A stretch of 64,000 nucleotides of DNA from Candidatus Alcium sp. F082 (GCA_001543395.1 LPNG01000009.1:26583-90582), one strand, 5' to 3'. Counted from the first letter of the stretch, positions 9,355 to 18,465 are shown. The notes: generated from the letters alone by a model not told the origin. Numbers and translations are program-made.

Positions 9355-10818
9355 ATGCACATCCTCTCAAAATCGACTTATATCAAGGGCTTACAATGCG
9401 AGAAGGCATTGTACATGCAGAAGAAACACCCTTATCTACGCGACAAACTCAGCATCGAGCAAAGGGCCAGGTTCCAACGCGGCACCGATGTCGGCGTGCT
9501 GGCTCATGAGGTCTTCCCTGGCGGCATCGACATGTCGCCCAACTCACCCTCGCAGTTCCCCAAGAAGGTGCAAGAGACGATGGAGAACCTCAGCAACCCA
9601 GAAGTCAATGTGATGTATGAGGCTGTGTTTCAGCATAACGACACGCTCATCATGCTCGACATACTGGTCCGCGATGGTGACCGTTGGTTGGCGGTGGAAG
9701 TGAAGAGCTCCCTGCGACTCAGCGACACCTATTATAATGATGCCGCACTGCAGTATTATGTGTTGCACGGTTGCGGGGTGCCACTCAGCGACTTCCGCCT
9801 CATGTACCTCAACGGCGACTACGTGAAAGACGGCCCCATCGACGTGAAGCAGCTGTTCAAGATGGAGTCGGCCATGGATTATGTCGTTGAGCGAGAGGAC
9901 TTTGTGGCGCAAAATGTGGAACGATTGAAAGCAGTTGTGGCACTGCCCCATTCCCCCGTCGTCAACATCGGGACGCAATGCCACAACCCCTACCCTTGTG
10001 ACTTTCAGGGACATTGCTGGAAACTCATCCCGAAAAACAGCTTCCTCTTCACCACCGCGATGGACGACGAAGCCTTGTTCCAAAGCTATTTCAACGGGGT
10101 GAACACCAACGCCAAGATGCTGCAGGTGCTGGATCCTGATTCCGAGGAAGCCCATCAGATCGAGGCTTTGGAGACCAATTCGTTTTACATTGATTATAAA
10201 ACACTTTACTCATTAGCGCCACAACCCAAACCCAAGTCGGTGGCTTTCTTGAACCTGCTGCTCGACCGCCCCGCCGTACCCGAACTCGACGGCACTCGGC
10301 CTTACGAGGAGATGATTTTGGCTTTCGCTTTGCAAGGAGAGCATGAGCAGGACGCAGCCATAGATCCCATGCCGCCCACAGGCCCACGCAGGGATGACAT
10401 GGCTGCTGAAAACTGTTTCGTTTGGGACTGCTTCGACGACCACAACCGCTGGAAAGAAGCCATCGGTTTGCTCATCGAGAGACTCTCGCGTTACGAGCTC
10501 ATCGTCTGCTTCACACCCCAAAACCTCACCACCACCCTGCTCCGTCACGAGATCATCCAGAACCAAAACGTGGGCTACAAAATCTTCAACCTCTACGAGG
10601 TGCTGCAAGAGGCCAATTTTTACCATCCGGCCATCAAACGGGGGCTCACTTTGCAACGTCTTGAGACAGCCCTTTTTGACGAGGCTAAGCTCTTCGAACA
10701 CAGCCGAATTCTCCTTGAAGCCACCAGCAACGACCTCATAGGTTATCAACAGGCACGCGAAGACTTAATCACTGAGAATAAAGTCGTTGCAAATACTTAT
10801 CAACATCTTTTCAAGTAG
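9355..10818 (+). CDS. Cas4-like Fe-S PD-(D/E)XK nuclease (DUF2779-like)
   Basis: A 487-residue protein with the arrangement of Fe-S PD-(D/E)XK nucleases. Cys15 lies in YIKGLQCEKALYM. A nuclease core contains IMLDILVRDGD and LAVEVKSS (Asp, then E-x-K) around residues 100-120. A cysteine triplet CHNPYPCDFQGHCW lies near residues 209-221. One N-terminal and three later cysteines are the pattern that binds 4Fe-4S in Cas4/AddB. The C-terminal half (residues 300-487) contains CFVWDCFDDHNRW and matches the DUF2779-type RNase H-like extension in my memory. No cas genes are nearby, so a CRISPR role is not implied. Coupled with the preceding exonuclease. Confidence 0.8.
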   Translation: MHILSKSTYIKGLQCEKALYMQKKHPYLRDKLSIEQRARFQRGTDVGVLAHEVFPGGIDMSPNSPSQFPKKVQETMENLSNPEVNVMYEAVFQHNDTLIMLDILVRDGDRWLAVEVKSSLRLSDTYYNDAALQYYVLHGCGVPLSDFRLMYLNGDYVKDGPIDVKQLFKMESAMDYVVEREDFVAQNVERLKAVVALPHSPVVNIGTQCHNPYPCDFQGHCWKLIPKNSFLFTTAMDDEALFQSYFNGVNTNAKMLQVLDPDSEEAHQIEALETNSFYIDYKTLYSLAPQPKPKSVAFLNLLLDRPAVPELDGTRPYEEMILAFALQGEHEQDAAIDPMPPTGPRRDDMAAENCFVWDCFDDHNRWKEAIGLLIERLSRYELIVCFTPQNLTTTLLRHEIIQNQNVGYKIFNLYEVLQEANFYHPAIKRGLTLQRLETALFDEAKLFEHSRILLEATSNDLIGYQQAREDLITENKVVANTYQHLFK

Positions 10819-10864
10819 TTGATAACTTCCTTTGCTACTTCAAATGGGGTCGCGGAATAATCCG

Positions 10865-10872
10865 TATTTTTG
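10865..10872 (+). promoter_or_regulatory. -7 promoter box for dnaB
   Basis: TATTTTTG matches TAnnTTTG and lies 54 bases upstream of the dnaB ATG. Confidence 0.5.
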
Positions 10873-10926
10873 CCCTTTGAAATCGTAGATTAGACGAAGT
10901 CAAAACGAACAAAGAAATCCTTTTTT

Positions 10927-12483
10927 ATGCCTAACGATATTACTACACGCCGTCCTTTTGGCGACACTGCCAAGCGCAATTTGATGACCGCCGAACAAGT
11001 TTTTGCCAACCAAGGCCGCATCCCTCCACAGGCCACCGACCTCGAAGAAGTCGTGCTCGGTGCCCTCATGCTGGAAAAAGATGCCGTCAATGAAGTGATC
11101 GACATATTGACGCCCGAAGCCTTCTATCTCGACAAGCACCAGAAGATCTTCGCAGCCATCAAAGCCTTATTCGGAAAATCAGAACCCGTCGATATCCTTA
11201 CCGTCACAAACGAGCTCAAGCAACGTGGCGAGTTGGAGATGGTGGGGGGAGCCTATTACATCTCGAAGCTCACCAACCGCGTCGTGTCGGCGGCCAACAT
11301 CGAATACCACGCCCGTATCATCATGCAGAAGCACATCCAGCGTCAGCTGATCCTGCTTTCATCCGAGATGATCCACGATGCGTTTGAAGACACCTCCGAC
11401 GTGTTCGACCTGTTGGACAAGGCCGAGAACAACCTCTTCCAGATCAGCGAGAACAACCTGCGCCGCAGCTACGACTCGATGCAGGACTTGGTGAGCAAGG
11501 CCATCCAGGAGATACAAAACGCCAAGGATGCCGACAACAAGCTGCGCGGCGTGCCTTCGGGCTACACCGCCCTCGACGAGATCACCCAAGGCTGGCAGAA
11601 GTCGGACCTCATCATCTTGGCAGCCCGTCCCAGTATGGGTAAGACCGCCTTCGCCTTGAACCTGGCCCGCAACGCCGCCGTCCAATTCAACAAGCCCATC
11701 GCTTTCTTCTCATTGGAGATGTCATCAGTGCAGCTGGTCACCCGTCTGATCTCAACCGAGACCTCGATCACCTCCGGAAAGTTGCGTAAAGGCGACCTAG
11801 CCGAATACGAGTGGCAACAGCTGAACACCAAGGTCACCCCGCTGACCAACGCGCCTATCTACATCGATGACACGCCCCAGCTCTCCGTGTTCGAGTTGCG
11901 CGCCAAATGCCGACGCCTGAAACAACAGCATGACATTCAGATGGTCTTCATCGACTACCTGCAACTCATGACCGCAAAAGGCGACAAGGGCCTCAACCGT
12001 GAGCAGGAAATCAGCACCATCTCGCGTTCGCTGAAGAGCTTGGCCAAGGAGTTGGAAATCCCCGTGTTGGCACTCTCCCAATTGAGTCGTAGCGTGGAGC
12101 AACGTCCCGGCTCCAAGAAGCCCATCCTCTCCGACTTGCGTGAGTCGGGCGCCATCGAACAGGATGCCGACATGGTAATGTTCATCTATCGTCCCGAATA
12201 CTACAAAGAGGGAGTGGATGAGGAAAACAAGGTCCCAGGTTACACCATCATCGACATTGCCAAGCACCGTAATGGTAAGCTGGGTGAGGTGGAGCTGAGA
12301 TTCGTCGGCCAATATACCCGCTTCGAAGAATTGGAACATGGTTCCGAAAGCAACTATTATAGCGGCGTCAGTCCCAACAGCCAGTTCGACCAGCCACAGG
12401 TTTACAGCTCCAAGATGAACAACGAGAATGGCATGGAGTCCTATACCCCTTCCATCACCACAGATGAGTCCACCCCCTTCTAA
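10927..12483 (+). CDS. dnaB: Replicative DNA helicase DnaB
   Basis: The hexameric ATP-driven helicase that unwinds DNA at the replication fork. The N-terminal DnaB domain starts PPQATDLEEVVLGALML. The RecA-like domain carries Walker A ARPSMGKTAFALN near residue 235, FFSLEMSSVQL, Walker B VFIDYLQLM, and DLRESGAIEQDADMV with the finger arginine region. At 518 residues it has normal length; no intein is present in the P-loop, a common insertion site. The C-terminal 40 residues are low-complexity Ser/Asn/Gln, usual for Bacteroidota. The downstream RluA gene begins 11 bases later. Confidence 0.98.
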   Translation: MPNDITTRRPFGDTAKRNLMTAEQVFANQGRIPPQATDLEEVVLGALMLEKDAVNEVIDILTPEAFYLDKHQKIFAAIKALFGKSEPVDILTVTNELKQRGELEMVGGAYYISKLTNRVVSAANIEYHARIIMQKHIQRQLILLSSEMIHDAFEDTSDVFDLLDKAENNLFQISENNLRRSYDSMQDLVSKAIQEIQNAKDADNKLRGVPSGYTALDEITQGWQKSDLIILAARPSMGKTAFALNLARNAAVQFNKPIAFFSLEMSSVQLVTRLISTETSITSGKLRKGDLAEYEWQQLNTKVTPLTNAPIYIDDTPQLSVFELRAKCRRLKQQHDIQMVFIDYLQLMTAKGDKGLNREQEISTISRSLKSLAKELEIPVLALSQLSRSVEQRPGSKKPILSDLRESGAIEQDADMVMFIYRPEYYKEGVDEENKVPGYTIIDIAKHRNGKLGEVELRFVGQYTRFEELEHGSESNYYSGVSPNSQFDQPQVYSSKMNNENGMESYTPSITTDESTPF

Positions 12484-12494
12484 ACGATTGAGCC

Positions 12495-13433
12495 ATGAAG
12501 AAAGACGAAAAGAAAGTCCCCCATTCCAAGAGCAACCCACTGAAATTCAACGTCACAGAGCCTATTCAGTTGATGGATTTCCTGATGCGTAAGATGGACG
12601 GCATCAGCCGCAACAAAGTCAAGCGCATGCTGGCCAACAAGGTCGTTTCGGTCGACGGAAAGCGCACCACCCAGTTCGACTTCGCCCTCGAGCCCGGCAT
12701 GGTCGTCGAAATCGGCAAGCCCACGGCAAGGGAGCGCTTCCGCAGCCCATGGCTGAGCATCGTATACGAGGACAAATACCTCCTCGTCATCGACAAGAAG
12801 GAAGGTCTGCTCACCAATAGCCCCACCAAGGAGAAAGACACGGCGCAAGGCATCTTGAACGACTATTTCATCTACACCCAACAACGCTGCCGTGCCCACA
12901 CCATACACCGCCTCGACCGCGACACTAGCGGTCTGATGCTCTTCGCCAAGAGCAAGGAGGTGGCATTGATGTTTGAGGAAGACTGGAAAAACACCGTCTA
13001 CGACCGCCGTTATGTGGCCGTGGTATGCGGCTGCATGGAAAAGAAGGAAGGCATCGTGAAGTCGTGGCTCAAGGACAACAAGGCTTTCATCACCTACTCA
13101 AGCCCCACCGACAACGGGGGCAAATACGCGGAGACCTACTATGAGACCTTGTATTCCAACTCAAGGTATTCGTTGGTCGAATTGCAGTTGGAGACGGGCC
13201 GCAAGAACCAGATCCGCGTCCATATGGCCGACATCGGGCACCCCGTGGTGGGCGACCCGAAATACGGCCGTTCGCCCGAATCAGATGCCTACGACAACTC
13301 ATTGGGCCGTTTGTGCCTTCACGCCTACAAACTCTGCTTCCATCATCCCATCAAAAACGAAGACATGGAGTTTGAGACGCCCTTCCCAAAAGTGTTTGCC
13401 AAACCGTTCCCAGGGATGATGGACAAGCTGTAA
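12495..13433 (+). CDS. RluA family RNA pseudouridine synthase
   Basis: Converts specific uridines in rRNA or tRNA to pseudouridine. An N-terminal S4-like region (ISRNKVKRMLANKVVSVDGK, residues 36-55) precedes the synthase domain. The catalytic motif HRLDRDTSGLMLFAK near residue 137 contains the essential aspartate. LETGRKNQIRVHMADIGHPV and GRLCLHAYKL are further RluA motifs. At 312 residues it is a normal length. Which uridine it modifies cannot be told. It follows dnaB closely and may be co-transcribed. Its stop lies only five bases from the stop of the convergent Hdr gene, with no terminator hairpin seen between them. Confidence 0.93.
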   Translation: MKKDEKKVPHSKSNPLKFNVTEPIQLMDFLMRKMDGISRNKVKRMLANKVVSVDGKRTTQFDFALEPGMVVEIGKPTARERFRSPWLSIVYEDKYLLVIDKKEGLLTNSPTKEKDTAQGILNDYFIYTQQRCRAHTIHRLDRDTSGLMLFAKSKEVALMFEEDWKNTVYDRRYVAVVCGCMEKKEGIVKSWLKDNKAFITYSSPTDNGGKYAETYYETLYSNSRYSLVELQLETGRKNQIRVHMADIGHPVVGDPKYGRSPESDAYDNSLGRLCLHAYKLCFHHPIKNEDMEFETPFPKVFAKPFPGMMDKL

Positions 13434-13438
13434 TTCTT

Positions 13439-15166
13439 TTACCTTAATTGATTGGCAACCACCTCCGCAATATCCTTAACTACGACAGGTGATTTTCTCG
13501 CAAAGGTCTTCAGACACAACGGACATGCTGTCACAATCTCATCCGGATTGTTGAACATCAAATCGTTGACCGAGTTAGCCGTTATTTCATCACGTTCCTG
13601 CTGAGTCAAATAGAAGCTGCCGAGACTTCCGCCACAGCAGATACTCAACTCCTTCTCTGACTTTGCCTTCCGCAAATGACCGATGCTTTCAATCACCTCA
13701 CGAGGCTCGTCATACACACCGAAGGCCCTTCCAAGCTCGCATGGGTCGTGATAAACGTAATTGATGTCATTCTTGTCGACTTTCAACTTGCCTTGCTTGA
13801 CAAGTTCGTCAATGTATTGTGTATGATGCAGAATCTCAATGCCTTCAAGATGATATTCCTCCTTGAAGACCTTGTAACAAATCGGGCAAGAAAGCACCAA
13901 CCTCTTGACACCTGATTTCTTGATCAACTCCGTGTTTTTCGCAATCATGGCTTGCGCCTCGGCTTTCTTACCGCTCAACAACATCGGTCGACCGCAGCAG
14001 ATGCCACCGTCTTTGTCCATAAACTCGTACTTCTCCCCTGCCGCCTCCATAATTTGCTTCATGGCGCGCATGATCTTTGGCGTGAGCTGGGTCATGCAGC
14101 CAGCGAAATAGAGGATTTTAGCATTTTCTTTCGTTTCTGCCGCCACATTTTCGAGATACGAATGGTCGCTTTTGATTTGATAAGGCACAGCTTCACGTTG
14201 GCTCATCTTGATGTCGCACGACTCGATGGTCACCGGGCAAACCGCGACACATTTCCCACACTGCATACAAGTCTCGGCTATGCGTTGCGCTTCTTCCTTG
14301 TCTCCATTTCTCAGCCGCTTCATGAAATAAGCCGATGTGTTGCCGCTGTTTTTGTCGTTGACGCTCATCGGGCAGGCATCAATGCACAAGCCACAACTCG
14401 GGCAGGAATAAATTTGCGCCAAAGCGTAACCCTTACGAGGCTCACGCGGCTTCAGGCCCGCATGACGCAACAGGATAAACAATGCTTCCGTCGGGATGTG
14501 CATATAGCGCGTGAACGGCAGCATAAACATAAACACCATCAAATCAAGTGAATAGAGCCACCAAAAGGCCATAATATTGCTCTTCTCGGCAATGAGACGG
14601 AAAGGGAAAATGGTCCACAAGGCGAAACGAATCATGTTGTCGGCAAACCCGAAGTGCATGATGCGTTTGACACCGACCATCTTCGAATGGATTTTCTTCA
14701 CCACGGCTATCAGGATGCCACTGATGATCATCAGGAGGAAGAAATCCATGAGGAAAGCAAAAACTGGCGTTTCCTCGGCGAAATACTTGAAGAAAATTGG
14801 ATAATAAGCATTCGAAAAAATGCGTGCAAACCCTTCAGCATCAACACCTTCAAGTGGCTTCAGCGTAAACAGCATCACATGACCGATGACGATAATCATG
14901 AACCAGCCAAAGGCGATGGCCGTGTGCATGTAACCGAGAATCGGGTTGCGTTTCCATATCTTCACGTGGAAGAGGCAGTCGCCAAACAGGTCGCGGATGT
15001 TGGCCCATGCCGTCTTGGGCGTGACCAACGAACGCCAAAACTTCTTTCGGTCGTCTTTCGGCAACTGGCCGATGACCCTGAAAAGCCCCACAGCGCAATA
15101 GGCCAGCACGAAAGCCATGCCAAGCACAAAGGGGAGCACAAAAGGATGGAATATCTGTGAATTCAT
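13439..15166 (-). CDS. Membrane-anchored Hdr/QmoC-like Fe-S subunit
   Basis: A 575-residue fusion of a NarI/HdrE-like membrane domain and an HdrD-like catalytic domain. About six hydrophobic segments occupy residues 1-240, expected to hold haem and contact menaquinone. Two 4Fe-4S motifs follow: CPSCGLCIDACP near residue 255 and CMQCGKCVAVCP near 298. Two CCG-type modules come next, with GICCGRPM near 388 and SICCGGSLGSF near 510. This is the layout of DsrMK/TmcBC/QmoC-type proteins, which exchange electrons between the quinone pool and a soluble disulfide or Fe-S partner. It is last in a five-gene set and overlaps the preceding small ferredoxin gene by four bases. The true substrate is unknown. 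Confidence 0.85.
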   Translation of the reverse strand: MNSQIFHPFVLPFVLGMAFVLAYCAVGLFRVIGQLPKDDRKKFWRSLVTPKTAWANIRDLFGDCLFHVKIWKRNPILGYMHTAIAFGWFMIIVIGHVMLFTLKPLEGVDAEGFARIFSNAYYPIFFKYFAEETPVFAFLMDFFLLMIISGILIAVVKKIHSKMVGVKRIMHFGFADNMIRFALWTIFPFRLIAEKSNIMAFWWLYSLDLMVFMFMLPFTRYMHIPTEALFILLRHAGLKPREPRKGYALAQIYSCPSCGLCIDACPMSVNDKNSGNTSAYFMKRLRNGDKEEAQRIAETCMQCGKCVAVCPVTIESCDIKMSQREAVPYQIKSDHSYLENVAAETKENAKILYFAGCMTQLTPKIMRAMKQIMEAAGEKYEFMDKDGGICCGRPMLLSGKKAEAQAMIAKNTELIKKSGVKRLVLSCPICYKVFKEEYHLEGIEILHHTQYIDELVKQGKLKVDKNDINYVYHDPCELGRAFGVYDEPREVIESIGHLRKAKSEKELSICCGGSLGSFYLTQQERDEITANSVNDLMFNNPDEIVTACPLCLKTFARKSPVVVKDIAEVVANQLR

Positions 15167-15474
15167 CGTGTAATGTCTAACAAAAGCCTACGAATATTGA
15201 TGCCGCGCGGGCACACCAAGGTGCATTTGCCGCAGAGCATGCAACGTTGAATCATTTTTTTGGCCTCGTCTTCCTTGCCTCGCTGAAGCATCAGAAGAAT
15301 GCGGCGAAAGCTCATCTCAGTGAACTGACCCGCAGTGCAAGTCGCATTGCATGAGCCACATGCGATGCAAGTGTTGATGTCAGGATTGGTCTCCTTCAGA
15401 CGGTTGAAGGTCGAAAGGTCGACGTCGTCCATCTTGACATGTGAGCTGGGTGACAAACTAAAACCGAAATCCAT
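15163..15474 (-). CDS. HdrC-like 4Fe-4S dicluster ferredoxin, small
   Basis: A 103-residue two-cluster ferredoxin of HdrC type. It shows CIACGSCNATC near residue 36, then CMLCGKCTLVCPRGIN near residue 78. Each supplies the cysteines for a 4Fe-4S cluster; the first set ends CTAGQ, without the usual Cys-Pro. It probably passes electrons between the HdrA-like flavoprotein and the membrane subunit encoded immediately downstream, whose start overlaps its stop. The gene starts three bases after the HdrA-like gene ends. Soluble, probably bound at the cytoplasmic face. Confidence 0.85.
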   Translation of the reverse strand: MDFGFSLSPSSHVKMDDVDLSTFNRLKETNPDINTCIACGSCNATCTAGQFTEMSFRRILLMLQRGKEDEAKKMIQRCMLCGKCTLVCPRGINIRRLLLDITR

Positions 15475-15477
15475 GGC

Positions 15478-16485
15478 TTACCTGTTGATATAATTGAACA
15501 CTTCCACAGCTACAGCACGTGCCTCGGCAATGGTGTCAGGCAGCGACTTCGGCGCGGTGCAGGCACCAGCCACGAAGACGCCTTCTTGTGCGGTTTCGTT
15601 CATGCCCAAATACGTGTCCTTACTCTGCATGAAGCCATCGCTGTTGTCGGCAACACCGAGCTTCTGCTGGATGGCATTGATGCTCTTGTTTTTCTCCATG
15701 CTGCACATCAGCACAAGCAGGTCGAGCGTCATTTTGAGCGGCTTGCCAAACAAAGTGTCCTCCGCCTTGATGACCAACTTGCCGTCCATGTTCTCCGAGA
15801 CCTCACAAACGCGACCACGCACGCATTTCACGTCGAAATCTTTTTGGGTCTTGAGGTAGAGGTCCTCATAACCCGGCCCGAACATACGCAAATCCATGTA
15901 GAACGTATAGACCTCGGCATCCGGAAACACCTCCTTGACTTCGCAAGCCTGCTTCAACGCCGTGGCACAGCACACTTTCGAGCAATAGGTGTTGCACACC
16001 TTCACGTCGCGGGCACCTACGCAATGCACGAAGCCAATCCGTTTCGGATGATTGATGCGTTCGTCCTTGCCCGTTCTGAAGAATTGTTCCAATTCGGCGT
16101 TGGTTATCACGTTGTTGTAGATACCGTAGCCGTATTCTTGCTTCCGCTCAGCTTTGAAAACATCGAAGCCCGTGGCAAGAACGACCGCTTGTACATCCAA
16201 CTTTTCGTTATTGCTCAAAACGGCATGAAACCCATTATTATCTCTTTGGATGTCAACGACTTCAGTCTCAAGTCTGACATCAACGCCTTTCACGTCATCG
16301 AGCATCTTCTCAACTACGTCCTTGGCGGGATGAAATGCAGGGAACAGCCTGTCCCACTGCGCGATATGGCCACCAAGGGCCTCGCTTTTCTCGATAATGA
16401 CAGGATGCAGCCCCATTTTGTACAACTGCGAGGCGGCTTCCATTCCGGCGGCTCCACCGCCGATGATCAATATTTTTTCTTTCAT
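15478..16485 (-). CDS. HdrA/QmoA-like FAD oxidoreductase
   Basis: A flavoprotein of the HdrA family. The FAD-binding motif IIGGGAAGMEAASQL is at the N terminus, LGGHIAQWDRLFP follows, and a cysteine-rich segment (CVGARDVKVCNTYCSKVCC) lies near residues 155-173, as in HdrA. The C-terminal FAD segment has GVFVAGACTAPKSLPDTI. At 335 residues it is about half the size of methanogen HdrA and lacks the extra ferredoxin domains, so it is closer to QmoA. Flanked by HdrB-like and HdrC-like genes in the same direction. Likely the electron hub of the complex; whether it bifurcates electrons cannot be decided from sequence. Confidence 0.88.
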   Translation of the reverse strand: MKEKILIIGGGAAGMEAASQLYKMGLHPVIIEKSEALGGHIAQWDRLFPAFHPAKDVVEKMLDDVKGVDVRLETEVVDIQRDNNGFHAVLSNNEKLDVQAVVLATGFDVFKAERKQEYGYGIYNNVITNAELEQFFRTGKDERINHPKRIGFVHCVGARDVKVCNTYCSKVCCATALKQACEVKEVFPDAEVYTFYMDLRMFGPGYEDLYLKTQKDFDVKCVRGRVCEVSENMDGKLVIKAEDTLFGKPLKMTLDLLVLMCSMEKNKSINAIQQKLGVADNSDGFMQSKDTYLGMNETAQEGVFVAGACTAPKSLPDTIAEARAVAVEVFNYINR

Positions 16486-16498
16486 AACCTTGGTTGAT

Positions 16499-17569
16499 CT
16501 AACTCACTTTAATACACGACGGGCATTGTGGCCGGCCCAAGTCCTTGCCATTAACACCCTGATATTTCTTTTTCGGGTCGTAGGGAACGCCCATTTTCTC
16601 AAGTAGCGGCTCAATAGCGACCTGGTGCATTTGGAGACCAAGGTCCCAAGGGTCGTAACCCATCACCAAGCCAGCCACTTCCTCGTAGGTCAAGGCGGGG
16701 ATGCCGTAGCCACTCTTGCCGTAGGTCTTGCCCGTCTGCTCCGCGATGACATACTGCCAACGGTCGAGGAAATAAGGGCAACCTGGGCAGTTGGTGATGA
16801 TCAAGTCGGGCTCGTATGGCTCCATCGACTCGAATTTCTTATAGGTGTTCGACTCCGAATAGCCCCTATTGGCCTGCACGAAATATTGGCGGAAGCCGAA
16901 ACCGCAGCAATGGCGACGCTCGGGGTAATCGACGACCTCACCGCCCCATGCCTCAATCATTCCGACCAAAACATGCGGATACTCGGCGCCACCGAAGCCC
17001 TTCGAAGGAAACATCTTCGAATAGTGGCATCCGATATGCTCGACCACCTTCAATGGCTTGCCCGTCTTGGCATTGACCAACGGGAATTTCATCTGTTTCG
17101 CAATGTCGAACCTGAACTTATAGATCAAGTCGCTGGCATGGGCGAGATATTTTGGTTTGGCGAACTCCTTTTTGCACGAATCCCAAAGATATTGGCGAAT
17201 CTTGGCCTCCAGCTCGGGATATTCATGCCAAGTCTCCAGCGTCTCGGTGTAGCACCCGAACGAGGTAATGCAAGAACACACGTAGTTTTCGTAGCCGCTC
17301 TCATGCATCAAGGCGAACTGGCGCGCAATAATCGTCATCGCCGTCTCCTGCGGGATGGTGTCGCTGTGGTAGGCAATGCCGCCGCAGGTGGTATGATACG
17401 GGTTCTCGTACATGTCCTTCCTCAACTTGTTTCGCGTGATGTCCAAGAAAGTCACCTCCGAGCCTGGCCAAAACGCCTGACGGATGCAACTCCTCACGTA
17501 GAAATAATGATCGTCAGGAATGTCCTTTTGGTAATCCGCCCAAATCTTCTGTTTTCCTTCAATAATCAT
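16499..17569 (-). CDS. HdrB-like CCG-domain subunit
   Basis: A 356-residue protein of the HdrB type, with two cysteine-rich CCG-like modules. The first includes TTCGGIAYHSDTIP and CSCITSFGCY. The second includes HIGCHYSKMFPS, RRHCCGFGFRQYF and ITNCPGCPYFLDRW. In methanogen HdrB such modules hold non-cubane 4Fe-4S clusters that reduce the heterodisulfide CoM-S-S-CoB; Bacteroidota lack those thiols, so another disulfide or electron acceptor is expected. C-terminal GRPQCPSCIKVS adds another CxxC. It lies between the HdrC-like and HdrA-like genes with gaps of 29 and 13 bases. Confidence 0.85.
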   Translation of the reverse strand: MIIEGKQKIWADYQKDIPDDHYFYVRSCIRQAFWPGSEVTFLDITRNKLRKDMYENPYHTTCGGIAYHSDTIPQETAMTIIARQFALMHESGYENYVCSCITSFGCYTETLETWHEYPELEAKIRQYLWDSCKKEFAKPKYLAHASDLIYKFRFDIAKQMKFPLVNAKTGKPLKVVEHIGCHYSKMFPSKGFGGAEYPHVLVGMIEAWGGEVVDYPERRHCCGFGFRQYFVQANRGYSESNTYKKFESMEPYEPDLIITNCPGCPYFLDRWQYVIAEQTGKTYGKSGYGIPALTYEEVAGLVMGYDPWDLGLQMHQVAIEPLLEKMGVPYDPKKKYQGVNGKDLGRPQCPSCIKVS

Positions 17570-17598
17570 TTGGTATTCAGAGATTTAAAATTCAATAT

Positions 17599-18312
17599 TT
17601 AAAGATTTAAGTGCTTTTCGGCATCGTTTTGCGTATACACCTTCATGAAATACTCCTCGTCGGTGAGGTGTTCCTTCTCCGCCTCTTGGTGCGCATCATT
17701 GAGCACTTGGTTCATCAGTTCGGTTGCGCCTGTCACGTCGAAAATGTTCTTCAGCTGGTCGAGGCTCTCCTGCGGAATCTTGCGCAATCCGCCTGGGCCA
17801 TCGCCATCGAGATTGGAACCCATACGGGCATGAACGTCGTCCAAATGCTCGTTGACCCATTTTCCGACCGTGCCGTATTCCAAATGCGTTTCGTAGGCAA
17901 ACGTGCGTGGATAGACGCAATAGCCATAGTTCAACACATTGGAACACAAATCCTTGACCACAACATACTGTTGTCTCCCCTTCTCCGACTGCATATAAAG
18001 ACCGCTTCGCATCGAGAGCTTACGCAACGCCATGATGACCAAGCCAGGCGCGTTGGCACGCGGACAGCGCGTCACACACGACATGCACTCGCCACAATAC
18101 CAAATCGTGTCGCTTTTCAGAAGCTCTTCCAAGTCGGCCTCGCTTTTGCGCGCGACGATGTTGACGATGTTCTTCGGGTTATATTTGTAGAACTCCGCAG
18201 CCGGACAAACGGCAGTGCACACACCGCAGTTCATGCAGGCCTTCAAACCTTCCTTTATCCTATAATCCTTATAAAGTTCCTCAACTAATTGTCCTTTAAA
18301 CCTATAGTCCAT
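17599..18312 (-). CDS. HdrC-like 4Fe-4S dicluster protein, first gene of the Hdr set
   Basis: A 237-residue iron-sulfur protein, first in the Hdr-like set. The two cluster motifs are CMNCGVCTAVCPAAEFYKYN (residues 26-45) and CGECMSCVTRCPRANAP (near residue 73). An all-helical extension of about 130 residues follows. It is the HdrC-type electron-transfer partner of the HdrB-like protein encoded 29 bases downstream. The start ATG lies 44 bases from a TATTTTTG box on the same strand, with a perfect 14-base palindrome in the leader that may be an operator. Soluble. Confidence 0.85.
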   Translation of the reverse strand: MDYRFKGQLVEELYKDYRIKEGLKACMNCGVCTAVCPAAEFYKYNPKNIVNIVARKSEADLEELLKSDTIWYCGECMSCVTRCPRANAPGLVIMALRKLSMRSGLYMQSEKGRQQYVVVKDLCSNVLNYGYCVYPRTFAYETHLEYGTVGKWVNEHLDDVHARMGSNLDGDGPGGLRKIPQESLDQLKNIFDVTGATELMNQVLNDAHQEAEKEHLTDEEYFMKVYTQNDAEKHLNL

Positions 18313-18332
18313 AAATAGTTCATTGGTTTACT

Positions 18333-18346
18333 GTAAGTATACTTAC
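18333..18346 (-). promoter_or_regulatory. Palindromic operator candidate for the hdr-like operon
   Basis: GTAAGTATACTTAC is a perfect 14-base palindrome between the -7 box (18357-18364) and the start codon (18312), close to the expected transcription start. The position suits repression by a dimeric regulator. No regulator gene is adjacent. Confidence 0.5.
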
Positions 18347-18356
18347 TAATTGGCGG

Positions 18357-18364
18357 CAAAAATA
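18357..18364 (-). promoter_or_regulatory. -7 promoter box of the hdr-like operon
   Basis: caaaaata on the plus strand reads TATTTTTG on the minus strand, matching TAnnTTTG, 44 bases from the first hdr-like start. Confidence 0.55.
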
Positions 18365-18457
18365 CAATTTTTGGTTTAAACAAGGGCATTTGTGTGATTT
18401 TAAACATAAGATTGTGATTTGTTTTTCGATTAAAACACTTTGGCGATTGTTTTTTCT

Positions 18458-18465
18458 TAAATTTG
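18458..18465 (+). promoter_or_regulatory. -7 promoter box of the restriction-modification gene
   Basis: TAAATTTG lies only four bases before the ATG at 18470. If used, it would produce a leaderless or nearly leaderless message. Confidence 0.5.

Noticed and set aside
15586..16497. Plus-strand frame of about 300 codons opposite the HdrA-like gene
   Set aside because: Shadow of a gene with clear FAD motifs; no family features.
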